From Lumbricus terrestris (lineage: Eukaryota > Annelida > Clitellata > Crassiclitellata > Lumbricidae), in the NCBI GenBank assembly GCA_949752735.1, contig OX457042.1, forward strand, positions 32,464,289-32,528,288: DNA of 64,000 nucleotides. The letters run 5' to 3'. The notes under the pieces are model-generated. The model ran no database searches. It saw nothing but the letters and a program-made list of their open reading frames with translations, and was not told where the DNA came from. How positions within the stretch are numbered: position 1 is the stretch's first letter; the number at the start of each line of letters is the position of its first letter. Made by a program: the position numbers and the translations under genes. Below are positions 1 to 10,235 of the stretch, in pieces.

Positions 1-3000
1 CTCATCTTCTTCCTGTTCACTTGGTGGGGTCTTGGGCTCACGTGGTGGTGATCTGCGCTCTTCCCTTGGTAATTTGCGCTCGTGTGACGGAAAGATGTGT
101 TCTCCTGACGGTCTTTTCTGCTCCTTTGACGATGTTTTCTCTTCAAGTCCCGACAATTTGTGTAATTCTGTTGGTAATTTTGGTTGATATGGTGGAGGTA
201 ATTTATGGTCCTGTGGTGACGGTACTCTGTGTTCCTCTGGCCGTGATTTGTTCTCCCGTGACGGTACTGGCGATGATCTGTGCTCCAGTGTCGGTAATTT
301 TTGCTCCTTTGACGGGGTTTTCAGCTCTGTTTTTGATTCCTGTGACTTTAATTTGTGTTCTTCGGTGGGCAATTTGGGCTCATATGACGGTAATTTGGGC
401 TCATATGACGGTAATTTTTGGTCATGTAACGGTAATTTGTGTTCTTCTGGCGATGATCTATCCTTTTGTGAAGGCAACCTGTCAACTCGTGACAGCCGTA
501 TTTCCTCTGGTATTGGTATTTCCACCACCAGTTCAGCTGGTCTGCCACCTGAGGTAGTCTTCTTATGAACCTCTTCAGATGTTCCAGCGGTCATCCCAAA
601 GTAGAAATCGTCAGTCGCCTCTTTTACCGGTTCTCTCTTGGTCAACTCTTTAGACGTAGGCGTAGGAAACTCGAGTATCAACTCCTGCTGTTCACCGCTG
701 CGAAGTGTCTTGGGTTCGGTGGACATAGACACGGCAGGGGCTCTTTTCTCCGACGAACTTCTGTCCGGAAATAGACCTCGGGTGTCTATCGCTATCTCAA
801 ATTCGCCTCGATGACCCTTGGGGTTTTCCCTGTCACCAATCGCTACCGTCTTAGTTTCGGAGTTGACGACATGCCTCGCTACGGATTCTGTAGGTCGGTG
901 GAAAGAGTCATGGGTTTGATGCGAAAGCTTTTTATCCTCACCTACATTCCTATGATCTCCAAGCGAAATCTTTTCATCCCGAGTAATTATTTTCTCTTCA
1001 ATGACGAATGTTTTCTTGGGATCATCAGCCTGTCTTTTCTCCTCTTTTGGAGTCTTAATGACCAGAGAGTCGTTGACTCTAATTAGGTCTGCGTTTCTAT
1101 TATGCTTCTCAAGACTTTCACCAACACCACCACTCCCCTTGCCCGCCTTATCTTCTCCAAGTCGACGCTGTCGTTCCAATTCCGACACTGAGAAGTTCAG
1201 TTCGAAAGCTGGTGGCTTCTCCTCATTGTGGCCGCTCTTACGTTCCTGTTTCTCTCTATCCACAGCAACACTTTCAACATTACCTTTTCCGCCCATCGTA
1301 ACGTCTCCAATACGACTCGGTTTACCATCCACTCCAGACACTGAGAAGTTCACCTCGAAAGAGGGTGGCTGGTTGTGGACACCTTTCTCTTCCTGCTTTC
1401 TTTCACCTAGCGTGATCGTGCGATGACTCAGCGATTCTTCAGATGTTCGTTCTAACCCTTGGTGACGTTGGTTCGAACCGTACGGGTCTCTAGTGGTCCT
1501 CGTCACCGACGTTACGTCATAGTCCGTCCTTTGATGCGGTTCATCTTGGCCATACCTCGTCCTTGCTTTTGTGACGTCACCAGGGCCAGTGGCGCTTGGA
1601 TCATCCTTGGTTCTCGTCGTCCTGTCAGCGTCCTGGAATTCCTTGATCGTATCGTCCATGGTAGTCTCAAGCAGTCGCGCCATTTTCCTCTCCGCTGGAC
1701 TTCTACCCGTGAACCCCGCCGACGTGGCCAGAGCGGTTGCTTGTGGCTCCGTTTCTGGCCCGACTGATGAACCGCGGATGACAGCAGCCGATCGTTTGCT
1801 GAATATATCTGATATGCTCGTCTGCTGGCCGATCCTCTGAGGGTCCCGCAAGCCAGATTTCTCCGGTTCCTGATATGAGGCTCGATGCGGAGCTGCATCA
1901 GGTTTCTTGTATTCATCGCGACTGTAAGAGTCCTTGATGTCATACCGCATTGCAGGATCCATTCTAAGACTCTCGATATGACTGCTCTTCCGGTCCGGGG
2001 CTGTCTGCTTCCCAGTATCTCTATTACCAATGACCGACTCCTCTATAAGTGGGCTGCGGTGCTTGTAGGCATACAGGTCCTTCGGTTCATTCCTGATCTC
2101 TGCGCTGCTGGTAACTGTTGTTCTTTGGTTGTCGTCACTACGAATGTTCGACCCAGGTTTCTTGTCCCAGTCGGTCGTTTTGGTAGATGTTGAGTAGGAA
2201 GTAGGCTTATCGTGGACTCCAGAATCGTGTAGTGAGCTGTATCTCGTAACCGTGATACTCCGCTGAGGAAGATCAGCTTCACCCTGCTTTCCACTCACCT
2301 TGCTCCTGGTGTCACTGTCAAGCGTCTCTATCCGTGAATAGGAGGACTTGACACCACCACCCACTCCAGCTGATTCGCTCGTTCCATTTGCATCGTATCG
2401 CTTCGTTGGTGGTTCCACCTCCTTTCTACCTGCTTCCAGTCCAAGCTGTAGCGATGCTCTGGACTCCCTGCCTTCAAGGGATTTGTCGACGTCTGCGGAA
2501 CTCCTGCCAGACGCGTTCCGTGGGATCCTCTCACGCTCCTCGTCACTCGAATGCGCTCTGCTCGACCCCGTCTCCATGCTATTACCATCGGACACTTCCG
2601 CCCTTCCGAAGTCTCTCGATCCGTATCTTTCGCTCCGATCTTTGGACAGGACGCTACTCCTGGAATCGTGAATGCCGAAATCGGAAGACCGGTACATGTC
2701 GAGGCCCTGGACACTCCTGGAAACGCCTCGAAGCCTGGCAGCGTCTGTCCTGTAGCTGCTCGACGACGTGTCCGCGGCGGTGGGAGGCTCACCGTACCTT
2801 CTATCGACCGCGCTGCCGCGTCGCATCTCAACAACGCTGTAGGACGGTTTGATGCCTTCACCGGGCAGTCGAGAAATCTTTCCGACGGACCTCTGCGTTC
2901 CCAGAGAAGGAGGGTGGGCCCTGACGGGGCCGCTTCCGCCTCCCTCGGCCTCCTTATTCTGGAAGAGACTGAGGGTCTGTTTGAACCTGGAAGACGACGC

Positions 3001-3555
3001 GTTGACATCTCCTCCGACTCCGACGGACTTCGGCGGCGGTCGGAAAGACTTTTCAAAGTTCAGTTCGAAGGTCGACATCGCCCGACGGTCCCTTGCCCTT
3101 CCCTCAATCCCCGTCGGGTTTCGAGTCCCTCCTCCCACCGCCGGTCTACTACTACTACCACTTGTAAAGCTGTCTCGGTTGGAGACTGATCCTGTTGGCA
3201 GTTTGGCTGTGGCTTCCTCTCTCGTCGTCTTTGGCCTCAATATGTCTGGCGGCCTGGTCGATGGAGTGTACGCGTAGGAAGAAGGTCGTGCCAGCGGAGG
3301 CGGCGGTTCGCTTCCCTTCGGCTTCTCCCTCATCTGAACTTCGAAGGCGGGGGTGGTCTTGGCGGCGACGCCGTAATTATCAGGTTTCTGTTTGGTGGAG
3401 GGGGCCTGCCAGGATGTCCTCCTGGTCTCTGTGGTTTCAGTGTGCAGTGGACGGACTGATGATGACGACGATGATGATGACTCTGTCGTCGTTGTCGTCG
3501 TCGTCTTCTTCCGCAGTTGGTCCGCGGAGTCCGTTGTTGGTTTTGAGGTTTGAAC
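1..3555 (-). CDS. Giant 3' exon of a long low-complexity protein gene (partial, continues left of the window)
   Basis: I read this frame through on the minus strand: it is open for 1,185 consecutive codons from the splice acceptor (ctacag, exon starts at 3555) to position 1, with no stop, so the exon and gene run off the left edge. The product is rich in Ser, Arg, Asp, Thr and Pro with no globular domain or membrane segment that I can see, so it is probably disordered. Recurrent F-E-L/V-N-F motifs lie at about 3075-3055, 1359-1345 and 1212-1198, and a related F-E-V-Q-M at 3345-3331. Two of them sit in a tandem duplication of 51 codons (FEVNFSVS then FELNFSVS). The last 160 residues visible form a degenerate 7-residue array (KLPSYEP, KLPTEEH and similar). 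It joins in phase 0 to the exon at 4660-5278. GC and CpG are higher than in the flanking introns, as expected for coding DNA. I do not recognise the family; a cytoskeletal or scaffold role is only a guess. Confidence 0.85.
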
Positions 3556-3694
3556 CTGTAGAAAAGAAAAGAAAAATTCCAAGCCATGTGAAGAGCAGTT
3601 CACAGAAGCAATTATCTTTATTATCATCGTTGATGTCTGCTTCATCATTTTAACACTCGTCTCTCTTGTGCTTCTCTTTATTTTCCATACTCAG

Positions 3695-3965
3695 TTTTAT
3701 CGTCGTCGATGTCGTTGTCGCCGTCATCATTATCGTCATCATTATCATCACCGTAGTTGTCATCATCATCATCATCATCATCATCACCATCATCATAGTC
3801 GTCGTCGTCGTCATCATCATCATCGTCATCGTCATCATCATTATTATTGTAGTCGTCGTCATCATCATAATCATCGTCATCATGATAGTCGTCGTCGTCA
3901 TCATCATAATCGTCATCATCATCGTCGTCATCGTCGTCATCATCATCATCATAGTCGTCATCATT
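3695..3965. repeat. Degenerate (TCA/TCG)n trinucleotide array
   Basis: About 270 bp of interrupted tcatca and gtcgtc triplets lie inside the intron. Open frames here (poly-Ile, poly-His, poly-Met) are by-products of the repeat. Confidence 0.9.
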
Positions 3966-4244
3966 CTCTCAAGCAGTACATAGGAATGTTTGCGTCACGC
4001 AAAGATCATTTAAAGTGAAACCTCCAACGAATATAAATTGATCATTGGAATGAGAGTCAGGCAAGAAGCCATAGTCTTGGCTTTTATTCATTGCTCTCCG
4101 TTCATTAAAGTTTAACGTGCTACAGGTTTCAACCGATCGAAGGCAGCTTATAAGTGGTTCAGCCATGTTGTGTTCCTACAGAGTTTCTATACGCGCCGGT
4201 TCGATCTCCTTTCTTTGCCCATATGAGAGTTATAGAAAAATAGC

Positions 4245-4373
4245 ATGCAGTGGTCGGATTCTGGTCTATTGGCTTTGGGGGGTGGGGTGGGGTGTGCACT
4301 GAAGACTTTACTATGGGTCCTAAGAAAGGCTATGGGGGAGGGTGTGAACCCACAACCACGCGGCGATTCTCAC
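4245..4373. mobile_element. Degenerate copy of the 146-150 bp GTGAGAATT MITE family
   Basis: The right end ggcgattctcacacta and the core tcctaagaaaggctatgggg match the better preserved copies at 20138-20283 and 32295-32444. The left terminus is decayed and no target duplication could be found. Confidence 0.45.
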
Positions 4374-4659
4374 ACTATTTTGAACGTTTCTCTCTGTCCT
4401 CTTCACCAACTCTCTGTTCCTCTTTCTCTTCGCACAATATTCGTCTACAGAGTCTTTGCTTTCATTGGTGCTGCACAGTGTAACCAGCGCCCTTCTTCGA
4501 CGCGTTCCTCCTTATTAACTGTTGGGCCAAATGCTACTCTTCAAGACGTCACTTTTTTTCTTTCGGTCTCGTGCACTGTGAACGCCTCTGGTTGGTGTGC
4601 ACTGTTAAAGGCGCCATATAAGTCTGTTAATACAATACAATGTGATCTCCACCACTGAC

Positions 4660-5278
4660 CTGCAAATCGACGGTGAGTTCCAACGGTTTCCGTCGCTGCT
4701 CCGAGTCTCGCTCTGCCGCCGAACGATCGCTTAACTGGCTGCTGCTCGGTCTAGCACCATGTCCAACCTCAGAGACATCTTCTGATGCATGATATCTTGA
4801 CCTTGAATGTGACTCGCCGCCGTCAGTCGCCTTAGCCGCAGGCGCTTCCGTTAAATTATACCGTGAAGTGGTGTACGATTCGGCATCAGAATCTCTAGTG
4901 GGGGGTATTGCTCCAGAGAGGGCGGTTCTTGCACCACGTCCAACCTCGGAGCTGATGAATCCAGAGGTACGGGTGGTGGTGGTGGTGGAAGCAGGTGGTG
5001 GTGGTTCGCGATGACCCGACGCTTCCGTGAAATTGTTTCGTGACGTGGAATGCGATGATTCGGAAGCTGCGGTAGAAGACTGTCTGGCGGTGGTGGTGGA
5101 TGGTACTCTCCCGGAAGATTGTGGCTCGGAGTGTTTCGGAAGATCATCGTGTTTAGTGTCCGCTCTGGTCGGCTGCGATTCGCGCTTGGAAGAACTGGTT
5201 GAAAGGGTTTCTACGGCTGCTGCAGGTCTATCCTGATTCTCGTATGTATACATGCTGTGGCCATTGGATCTTTTCTCT
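4660..5278 (-). CDS. Internal exon of the minus-strand low-complexity protein gene
   Basis: The acceptor is cttcag at 5279 and the donor CAG|gtcagt after 4660. The exon is 619 nt: one base completing a Lys codon split across the upstream intron (phase 2), then 206 codons, ending in phase 0 with ...LTVDLQ before the giant exon (VQTSKPTT...). The segment is Ser/Thr/Arg-rich with poly-Thr and poly-Pro patches. It contains an imperfect duplication of about 45 residues: a TSRNNFTEA...SEVGRGAR block followed by TSRYNLTEA...SEVGHGAR. There is no recognisable domain. The phase agreement on both sides and the absence of stops in this frame are the main evidence that this is a true exon. Confidence 0.85.
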
Positions 5279-5869
5279 CTGAAGTATCAAGAAATACAGG
5301 TTTTAGGAAAAGCGTCAGTTGAACGTTCCTTGCAACACCCATCGACCCAAGCTCCTCTGATGTAGGCGCTATAGAAGTCGTTATTATCAGACCGCAATTT
5401 ACCAGAATGCATTGAATCGGCTCATCATTAGATTACATTACATCAGGTCATATTGAATTACATCACATCAGCTCATATAGGATTACATCACATTAGGCGA
5501 TGTTAGATTAGGTCTAGGCTACATCATGCTAGGTCAGAATACATTTGGTTATTGCGGTCAGGGACGCAGATTTACATTTCTGTTTTGCTTTAGGAAACGA
5601 CCTCATTAATTATTATGCGACGACATCGTTGATGAGCCGATGGCATTGGCATACCACAGAGATGGTCTGCCTTCAACAACCTCCTTTCATATATCCACGA
5701 TATGAATTAATCCAGTCAGAGGAAATTGACAGGGAGTCGTCTATCCTCTTAGGAAAGGTAGAAGATTCTACTAGCCGTCGGATTGCAACCGGGTTTCCGC
5801 TTTAGCCAGTAAATCTTAGGAAAGGTGGAAGATTCCAGCGGTTGGATTGTGTGTCCACTTTAGCCAGTA

Positions 5870-5960
5870 TATAAATATATCTTAGTATATATCTTAGTAT
5901 ATATTTCTTAGTATATATATATTTCTTAGTATATATATATCTTAGTATATATATATGAGT
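5870..5960. repeat. Tandem cttagtatatat repeat
   Basis: At least five copies of cttagtatatat with variable TA runs, followed by a GTGTGCG patch. Confidence 0.8.
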
Positions 5961-6194
5961 GTGCGTGCGTGCGTGTGTGTACGTGTGTGTGTCGTTCGGC
6001 GCCTGAACAACACATCCACTCTTCAGATGGATAACTTACTGTCATCGTTAAAGCAAATTATTCTCAAGAGCAGTCGCTACCGTAATCTAAATCATCAGAG
6101 CCATTGTGTATTCGCAGGAGCTTAGTCAAAACAATCGGTGGGGTAGGCATCGTCGTGTTTGGTTCCTATAGTTAAAATTCAAAATGTCAGGCAG

Positions 6195-6480
6195 GTAGAC
6201 AAACATACAAACATACAGACTGATAGACAGACAAACAGACAGACAGAGGCAGACAAGCAAAAAGGCAAACAAAGACAGACAAACAGACAAACAAAAACAG
6301 ACAAACAGACAGACAGACAAAGGCAGACAAACAAACAGGCAAACAAAGACCGACAAAGGCAGACAAACAGACAGAAAAAAATAGACAAACATACATTCAG
6401 ACAAACAAACAAAGACAGACAAACAGACAGAAAAAGACAGACAAAAATTGACAGACACACATACAAACAAACAGGCAGAC
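6195..6480. repeat. Interrupted (ACAG/ACAA)n tetranucleotide array
   Basis: About 285 bp built of acagacag and acaaacag units. The long open frames on either strand here are repeat by-products. Confidence 0.9.
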
Positions 6481-6523
6481 ACCTGGACGGATGGATAAAC
6501 AGACGAAGAAGGGTTATGGTTAC

Positions 6524-6672
6524 TTTTGGTCCATGAGTTCCTTGAAAGTCTTTGATTTCTTTCCACTGGAAGACGAATCTTCCGTGTCTCCTCCTTCTCC
6601 TCCTTCCGTTTCCAGACCTTTCGATTGATACGATGACTTCGATTTGCGACGACTTTTCCAGCTGCTCAGGTT
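6524..6672 (-). CDS. Internal exon of the minus-strand gene, with N-L-x-x-W-K-x-R-R-K-S motif
   Basis: The acceptor is a long pyrimidine tract ending in cttttgttag at 6673; the exon starts AAC CTG AGC in phase 0. It is 149 nt: 49 codons plus two bases, ending AA|gtaacc (phase 2). The downstream exon starts with A, restoring Lys and the open frame. The encoded segment begins NLSSWKSRRKS, passes a Gly/Glu-rich acidic stretch and four Ser, and ends KTFKELMDQ-K. Joined to the exon before it, the junction reads D-W-E-Q-N-L-S-S-W-K-S-R-R-K-S. This resembles, from memory only, the W-K-x-R-R-x-S stretch in LMO7/LIMCH1-type proteins; I treat that as a lead, not an assignment. The alternative AGs at 6665 and 6662 do not keep the frame. 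Confidence 0.8.
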
Positions 6673-6892
6673 CTAACAAAAGAAAAGCACACAACCACAT
6701 TATTATAGTCAAGATGATGGACGAGCTGCTGTTGCTGGTCATGACAGTGATGGTGGTGGTGGCAATGATGATGATTATATTGTTATTGTTGTTGTGATGG
6801 TGGTAGGGGTCGAGGTGGTGGTGGTTTGGGTGGCGATGGTTGTCGCTGTTGTTGTCGTTGTTTTTGTTTTTGTTGTTATTAGCGACGGCGGT

Positions 6893-6897
6893 GGTGG

Positions 6898-6966
<69 letters not shown>

Positions 6967-7135
6967 CCGTGATGGCGATGATGATGATGATGACCGTGAT
7001 GGCGATGTTGATGTTGTTGATGATGATGATGGTCATGATGATGGCGACGACGATGACGACGATGATGATGACGACGATAATAATGACGATAATGATAATG
7101 TTGATAGTTATGATAATGATACTTATGATGGCAAC
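6893..7135. repeat. (GAT)n trinucleotide array
   Basis: The core 6897-6964 is nearly pure; the flanks are interrupted (gatggcgatgatg, gacgatgacgac). Poly-Asp and poly-Met frames are repeat by-products. Confidence 0.9.
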
Positions 7136-7139
7136 GTTG

Positions 7140-7630
7140 AAGACTGAAGAGGTTGATTGCAATTAGCGTATTTGCACAATTAACGGAATATTTAGCGAAA
7201 CGTGTTGGAGGTCATTAAGAGCAAAAGAATCATTTGTCGTATAGGCAACTTATGCTTAAAAATAATGCTGCAGAGGTCAACAAATGTCATCGTGACATAA
7301 GTGCATAATAATTATAATTACACAGTTCATTTGTAGAGTGTTATTTAAATGCTCAATGATATGCATGCACGTAGGATATATAGGCCTATACACTCTCTGA
7401 TATGCATGCTAGTATGATGCTATTGAGTACATGCACGTTCAGTAAGTAAGCAAGACTTAGTGTTTTCTTTAATATGACCATCTGTCAAAACAGCACTCTG
7501 GTAAACATGCGTCCGCAATTTAAATTCATATAAACATCTAAATCTATCTATTTAATCTTTATAATTATTAGGCTGGCATGTCGATGATAGGCTACATTGT
7601 CACATTGGTTCAATTCGGTAAGCAATCGTT
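7140..7630. other. AT-rich non-coding stretch
   Basis: No coding signal and no repeat beyond short atatgcatgc and aggcctata motifs. Confidence 0.5.
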
Positions 7631-7633
7631 TAG

Positions 7634-7720
7634 TAATCGTAATCGTAATCTCGAAACTTCTACAGCGCCCACAAAAGCCAAGTCGCGGGAACCAGCTTAT
7701 TCACAGGCGCTCAATCAAAA
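7634..7720 (+). repeat. SINE-like dispersed repeat B (copy 1)
   Basis: The core agcgcccacaaaagcca followed by accagcttattcacaggcgc is shared with 11003-11068 (inverted), 24663-24735 and, partly, 42430-42475. Preceded by aatcgtaatcgtaatc. Probably the 3' part of a tRNA-derived SINE. Confidence 0.6.
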
Positions 7721-8679
7721 CAAAATCGATAGGCAGCGGGTCAAGTCCGGAGAGTCAGGCAGGCAGATAGATGGACGGCTAAGGTGGGTGATGTTTAGAG
7801 TTGAAGTGGCGGGGGATGTAAGGAGAAGAGGAAGAATCAGGATAGGATTTTTTGAAAGAGCAATGTTTTCAGTTTTGAGTGAAAGACCTGTGTTTAGCTA
7901 TAGTTTATTCGACTATAATTGAGGATTTGAATCTTCTGAGGAGACTCGGCGCATCGACGTTTTTCAAAGTGTTTACGCAAACTGGTCTTTATGACCAGTT
8001 TATAATTCTCGAACGCTGAGTCGAGTCAGAGGGGTTGTCTAAAGGGTAGTCGGAAGGAGGTCCGAGTCCGGTTGCAGGGTGTCAGAGGGGCAGAGTGGCA
8101 GAGTAGGCTATATGTCATAGCTGGCTGTGGTAATTACACAAAGTTTCTTTACTAAATGAGAACAATTTCAAAAGATATTTCGGGTAATAGGCTCTATAAG
8201 CTATTGAAGATAACTGTTTAAATTTTTTATACTGTACAGTGTACATCGTACGCTTTGCAAACACTCGACATAGGCTACGTATAATATGCGCATGTGTGCA
8301 ACATACGGGTAGGTCCACGCATGCATGCCTAGCCTACAGGTAGGCTTGATAGGACGTATACAGTGCGGCACAATAAGTATAAGTTGTAAATCGCTGAATG
8401 GGTCTAGTGTGTGCGCAGGCATAGCCGAGACTCGGTTTGTCCTTTTTTTATCGACTGAACGGACACTCGGTTCATGCATGGTGACTCGTTTGAATGGAAT
8501 GCGTTTTGAAGGATGATAATATATATGCAGAAGCGATGGACTTTCATCAACAATTCATCAACTGTTAGAAGTCAAGGACTGAGACTAGGCCATTAAAATC
8601 AATTACGTCAATCGTCGCAAGCATGAAGAAGAGCTTATCCGTCATCTATAGACTATAGGAACTTATATAGCACAAGCAT
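7721..8679. other. Non-coding stretch, nothing identified
   Basis: Mixed-composition sequence with scattered short frames that lack splice support. I see no repeat or RNA structure that I can name. Confidence 0.4.
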
Positions 8680-8851
8680 TCGGGGCGGATACAGAAATTT
8701 TCGAAGGGGGCCAAAATGTTTTACCTTGGGTAGGGGAATTTTTTTTAGCAATTGGTCAATTAAAGAATATTCTTATCTTAACGACGGCGTTTATTATAAA
8801 CCTTATGTTACCACATGCCGTAACTTACCACACAACGATTTTGTTATATCC
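8680..8851 (+). mobile_element. MITE fragment, GGGCGGATACAGAAATT end
   Basis: ggggcggatacagaaatt and the G-rich run after it match the left end of the element at 45944. Only this end is present; the piggyBac-like insertion lies immediately to the right. Confidence 0.5.
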
Positions 8852-9839
8852 TTAACCCTCGGGCTACCAAGGGGGGTGGGGGGTGGTTGCCACCCCCCCC
8901 CTCTAGATTTTTCGCAAATCAAACGCGTTCCGTCTGGAATAAAATTTTGAAAAAATGGTAGCTGTAGAGGATTCATTGGGACACATCTTGAGCCAAAATG
9001 TTTGATGATGCCCCCTACCGCTCAAAAGTTACACCCGATATACCAAAGGTACCAGGGGGTGGATACCACCCCCTAGAATATCGTCTGTAACTTTTCCACC
9101 CTTTAATATTAAGAGACACAAATTATACCATTCTATAGAGGGAGCGTGGGGCTACATTTCCATGCTCACTGAGTTGTCTTTTGACAACCGGAAGTGCTCA
9201 AAATAAATTAAAATATATATAAAGGTGTTTTATTTTTATAAAATTGTCATGTTTTTTCTATTATAACTTATCCATAATTTATTTTTTAATAGAAATAAAT
9301 TATGCCATTCTGTAGAGGGCATTTAGGGCTATTTTCTGATACTAAATAATTTGTCTTTTGATGACCGGAAGTGCTCAAAATAAATTAAAATGTGTGAAAA
9401 TGTTGGGTTTTTTTACAACGCAAGCCGATATGTCTGCGTAAACGTTTTTCAGCGGCTAAAACATGTTTTTTTTGTTTTGATTGAACATAAAACAGACTTA
9501 TTACTAGTTTTTATAGTTGAATATTGGACTTTATTATATGTTAACTACTCTTTATGTATAAATCATGTATAAAAAACACAGAATCTAATATATTCCCTAT
9601 GTGTAAGTATACATTTGGTGGAATCGACGGGTACCCATGGTAAAAAATTCATAATTTCGAGGGGCATTCATATTTTCTAAACCTAAATATAGCATTTTGT
9701 GCAGAAATGAATGCTGAATCGAATGGTGTATTACAAGTTATGATATCTCAAACCAAACCCAAAATCCAGGGGGGTGGTAACCACCCCCCCCCCCTTGGTA
9801 GTCAGTGTTACAAAAAAAGCATGGTAGCCTGAGGGTTAA
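8852..9839. mobile_element. piggyBac-like non-autonomous element with TTAA target duplications
   Basis: TTAA at 8852-8855 and 9836-9839 flank a 980-bp element (8856-9835). Its ends are CCCTCGGGCTACCA and, inverted, CCCTCAGGCTACCA. TTAA duplication with a CCCT-type terminus is diagnostic of piggyBac superfamily elements. Subterminal G/C-runs (ggggggtggggggtgg and its complement) are also inverted. No transposase frame is present; the longest frame is about 60 residues. The interior has two diverged copies of a unit of roughly 100 bp, one starting near 9125 and one near 9300. They share gtcttttga, accggaagtgctcaaaat and aaattaaaat. Confidence 0.8.
9125..9405 (+). repeat. Internal duplication in the piggyBac-like element
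   Basis: Two copies (about 9125-9235 and 9300-9405) share attctrtagaggg, gtcttttgaNaaccgg and agtgctcaaaataaatt blocks, separated by an AT-rich spacer. Confidence 0.7.
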
Positions 9840-9855
9840 CTCATACCGGTCTTAC

Positions 9856-9957
9856 CATGGGCGGAGAGCGCCGAAGACTTAGGGGAAGGACAGGGACGGT
9901 TCCCAATGTTTGTGGTGGGGACAGTATGTTTGCTTCTGGACCAAGTCTCCGCCTATG
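9856..9957. mobile_element. Short hAT-type MITE, CATGGGCGGAGA family
   Basis: Ends CATGGGCGGAGA and, inverted, CATAGGCGGAGA. It is flanked by ggtcttac and gatctcac (6 of 8 identical), compatible with an aged 8-bp target duplication. At 102 bp it is a deleted relative of the 298-bp copy at 49000-49297. Confidence 0.6.
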
Positions 9958-9988
9958 GATCTCACCGTATACTATGTGTTATTTACCT

Positions 9989-10007
9989 CAAGGCCGTATT
10001 ATAGAGG

Positions 10008-10053
<46 letters not shown>

Positions 10054-10088
10054 ATGATGATGACGACGACGACTACGACGACGACCGC

Positions 10089-10121
<33 letters not shown>

Positions 10122-10227
10122 CACGACGACTACGACGATGACGAATCTGCTGAAGTTCTGAAATAATTACTCGAGCTGAGTAAACACCCCCCCCCCCCCT
10201 CAAAGCAAAATCCTGACTACGGCATTG
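9989..10227. mobile_element. hAT-type MITE, CAAGGCCGTA family, with microsatellite inside
   Basis: Perfect 8-bp duplications atttacct lie at 9981-9988 and 10228-10235. The left end is CAAGGCCGTA; the right end inverted is CAATGCCGTAGTCAGGAT. Most of the 239-bp interior is an ATG/ACG triplet array (10012-10142) and a C-run. Same family as 17656-17896 and 20319-20594. Confidence 0.8.
10012..10142. repeat. (ATG)n/(ACG)n array inside a MITE
   Basis: gatgatgatg run, then gacgacgactacgacgacg, then a second gatgatg run. Confidence 0.9.
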
Positions 10228-10235
10228 ATTTACCT

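Larger units (their letters stand above)
3556..4659 (-). other. Intron between the last two visible exons of the minus-strand gene
   Basis: The donor is CAG|gtcagt at 4660/4659 and the acceptor ctacag at 3556, both on the minus strand. The intron holds a degenerate TCATCG trinucleotide array (about 3695-3965), a worn copy of a 150-bp MITE (about 4245-4373), and a SINE-like tail near 4605-4620 (aggcgccatataag). I see no exon in it. Confidence 0.7.
5279..6523 (-). other. Intron of the minus-strand gene
   Basis: The phase-2 donor is AA|gtaacc at 6524/6523 and the acceptor cttcag at 5279. It contains degenerate repeats of gattacatcacatcagg type (about 5420-5540), cttagtatatat repeats (about 5870-5960), a TG-rich patch, and an (ACAG/ACAA)n array at about 6195-6480. 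No coding signal seen. Confidence 0.75.

Noticed and set aside
1512..2030. Minus-strand 172-codon frame
   Set aside because: Shadow frame of the giant exon.
2328..3056. Minus-strand 242-codon frame with a Met start inside the giant exon
   Set aside because: It is a shadow in another frame of the 1,185-codon frame, which is longer, splices in phase and carries the repeats.
6179..7162. Minus-strand 327-codon frame rich in Ile and Cys-Leu
   Set aside because: Made of the ACAG and GAT microsatellites. Its middle overlaps the real exon at 6524-6672 in a different frame; using it would place a stop in the next exon.
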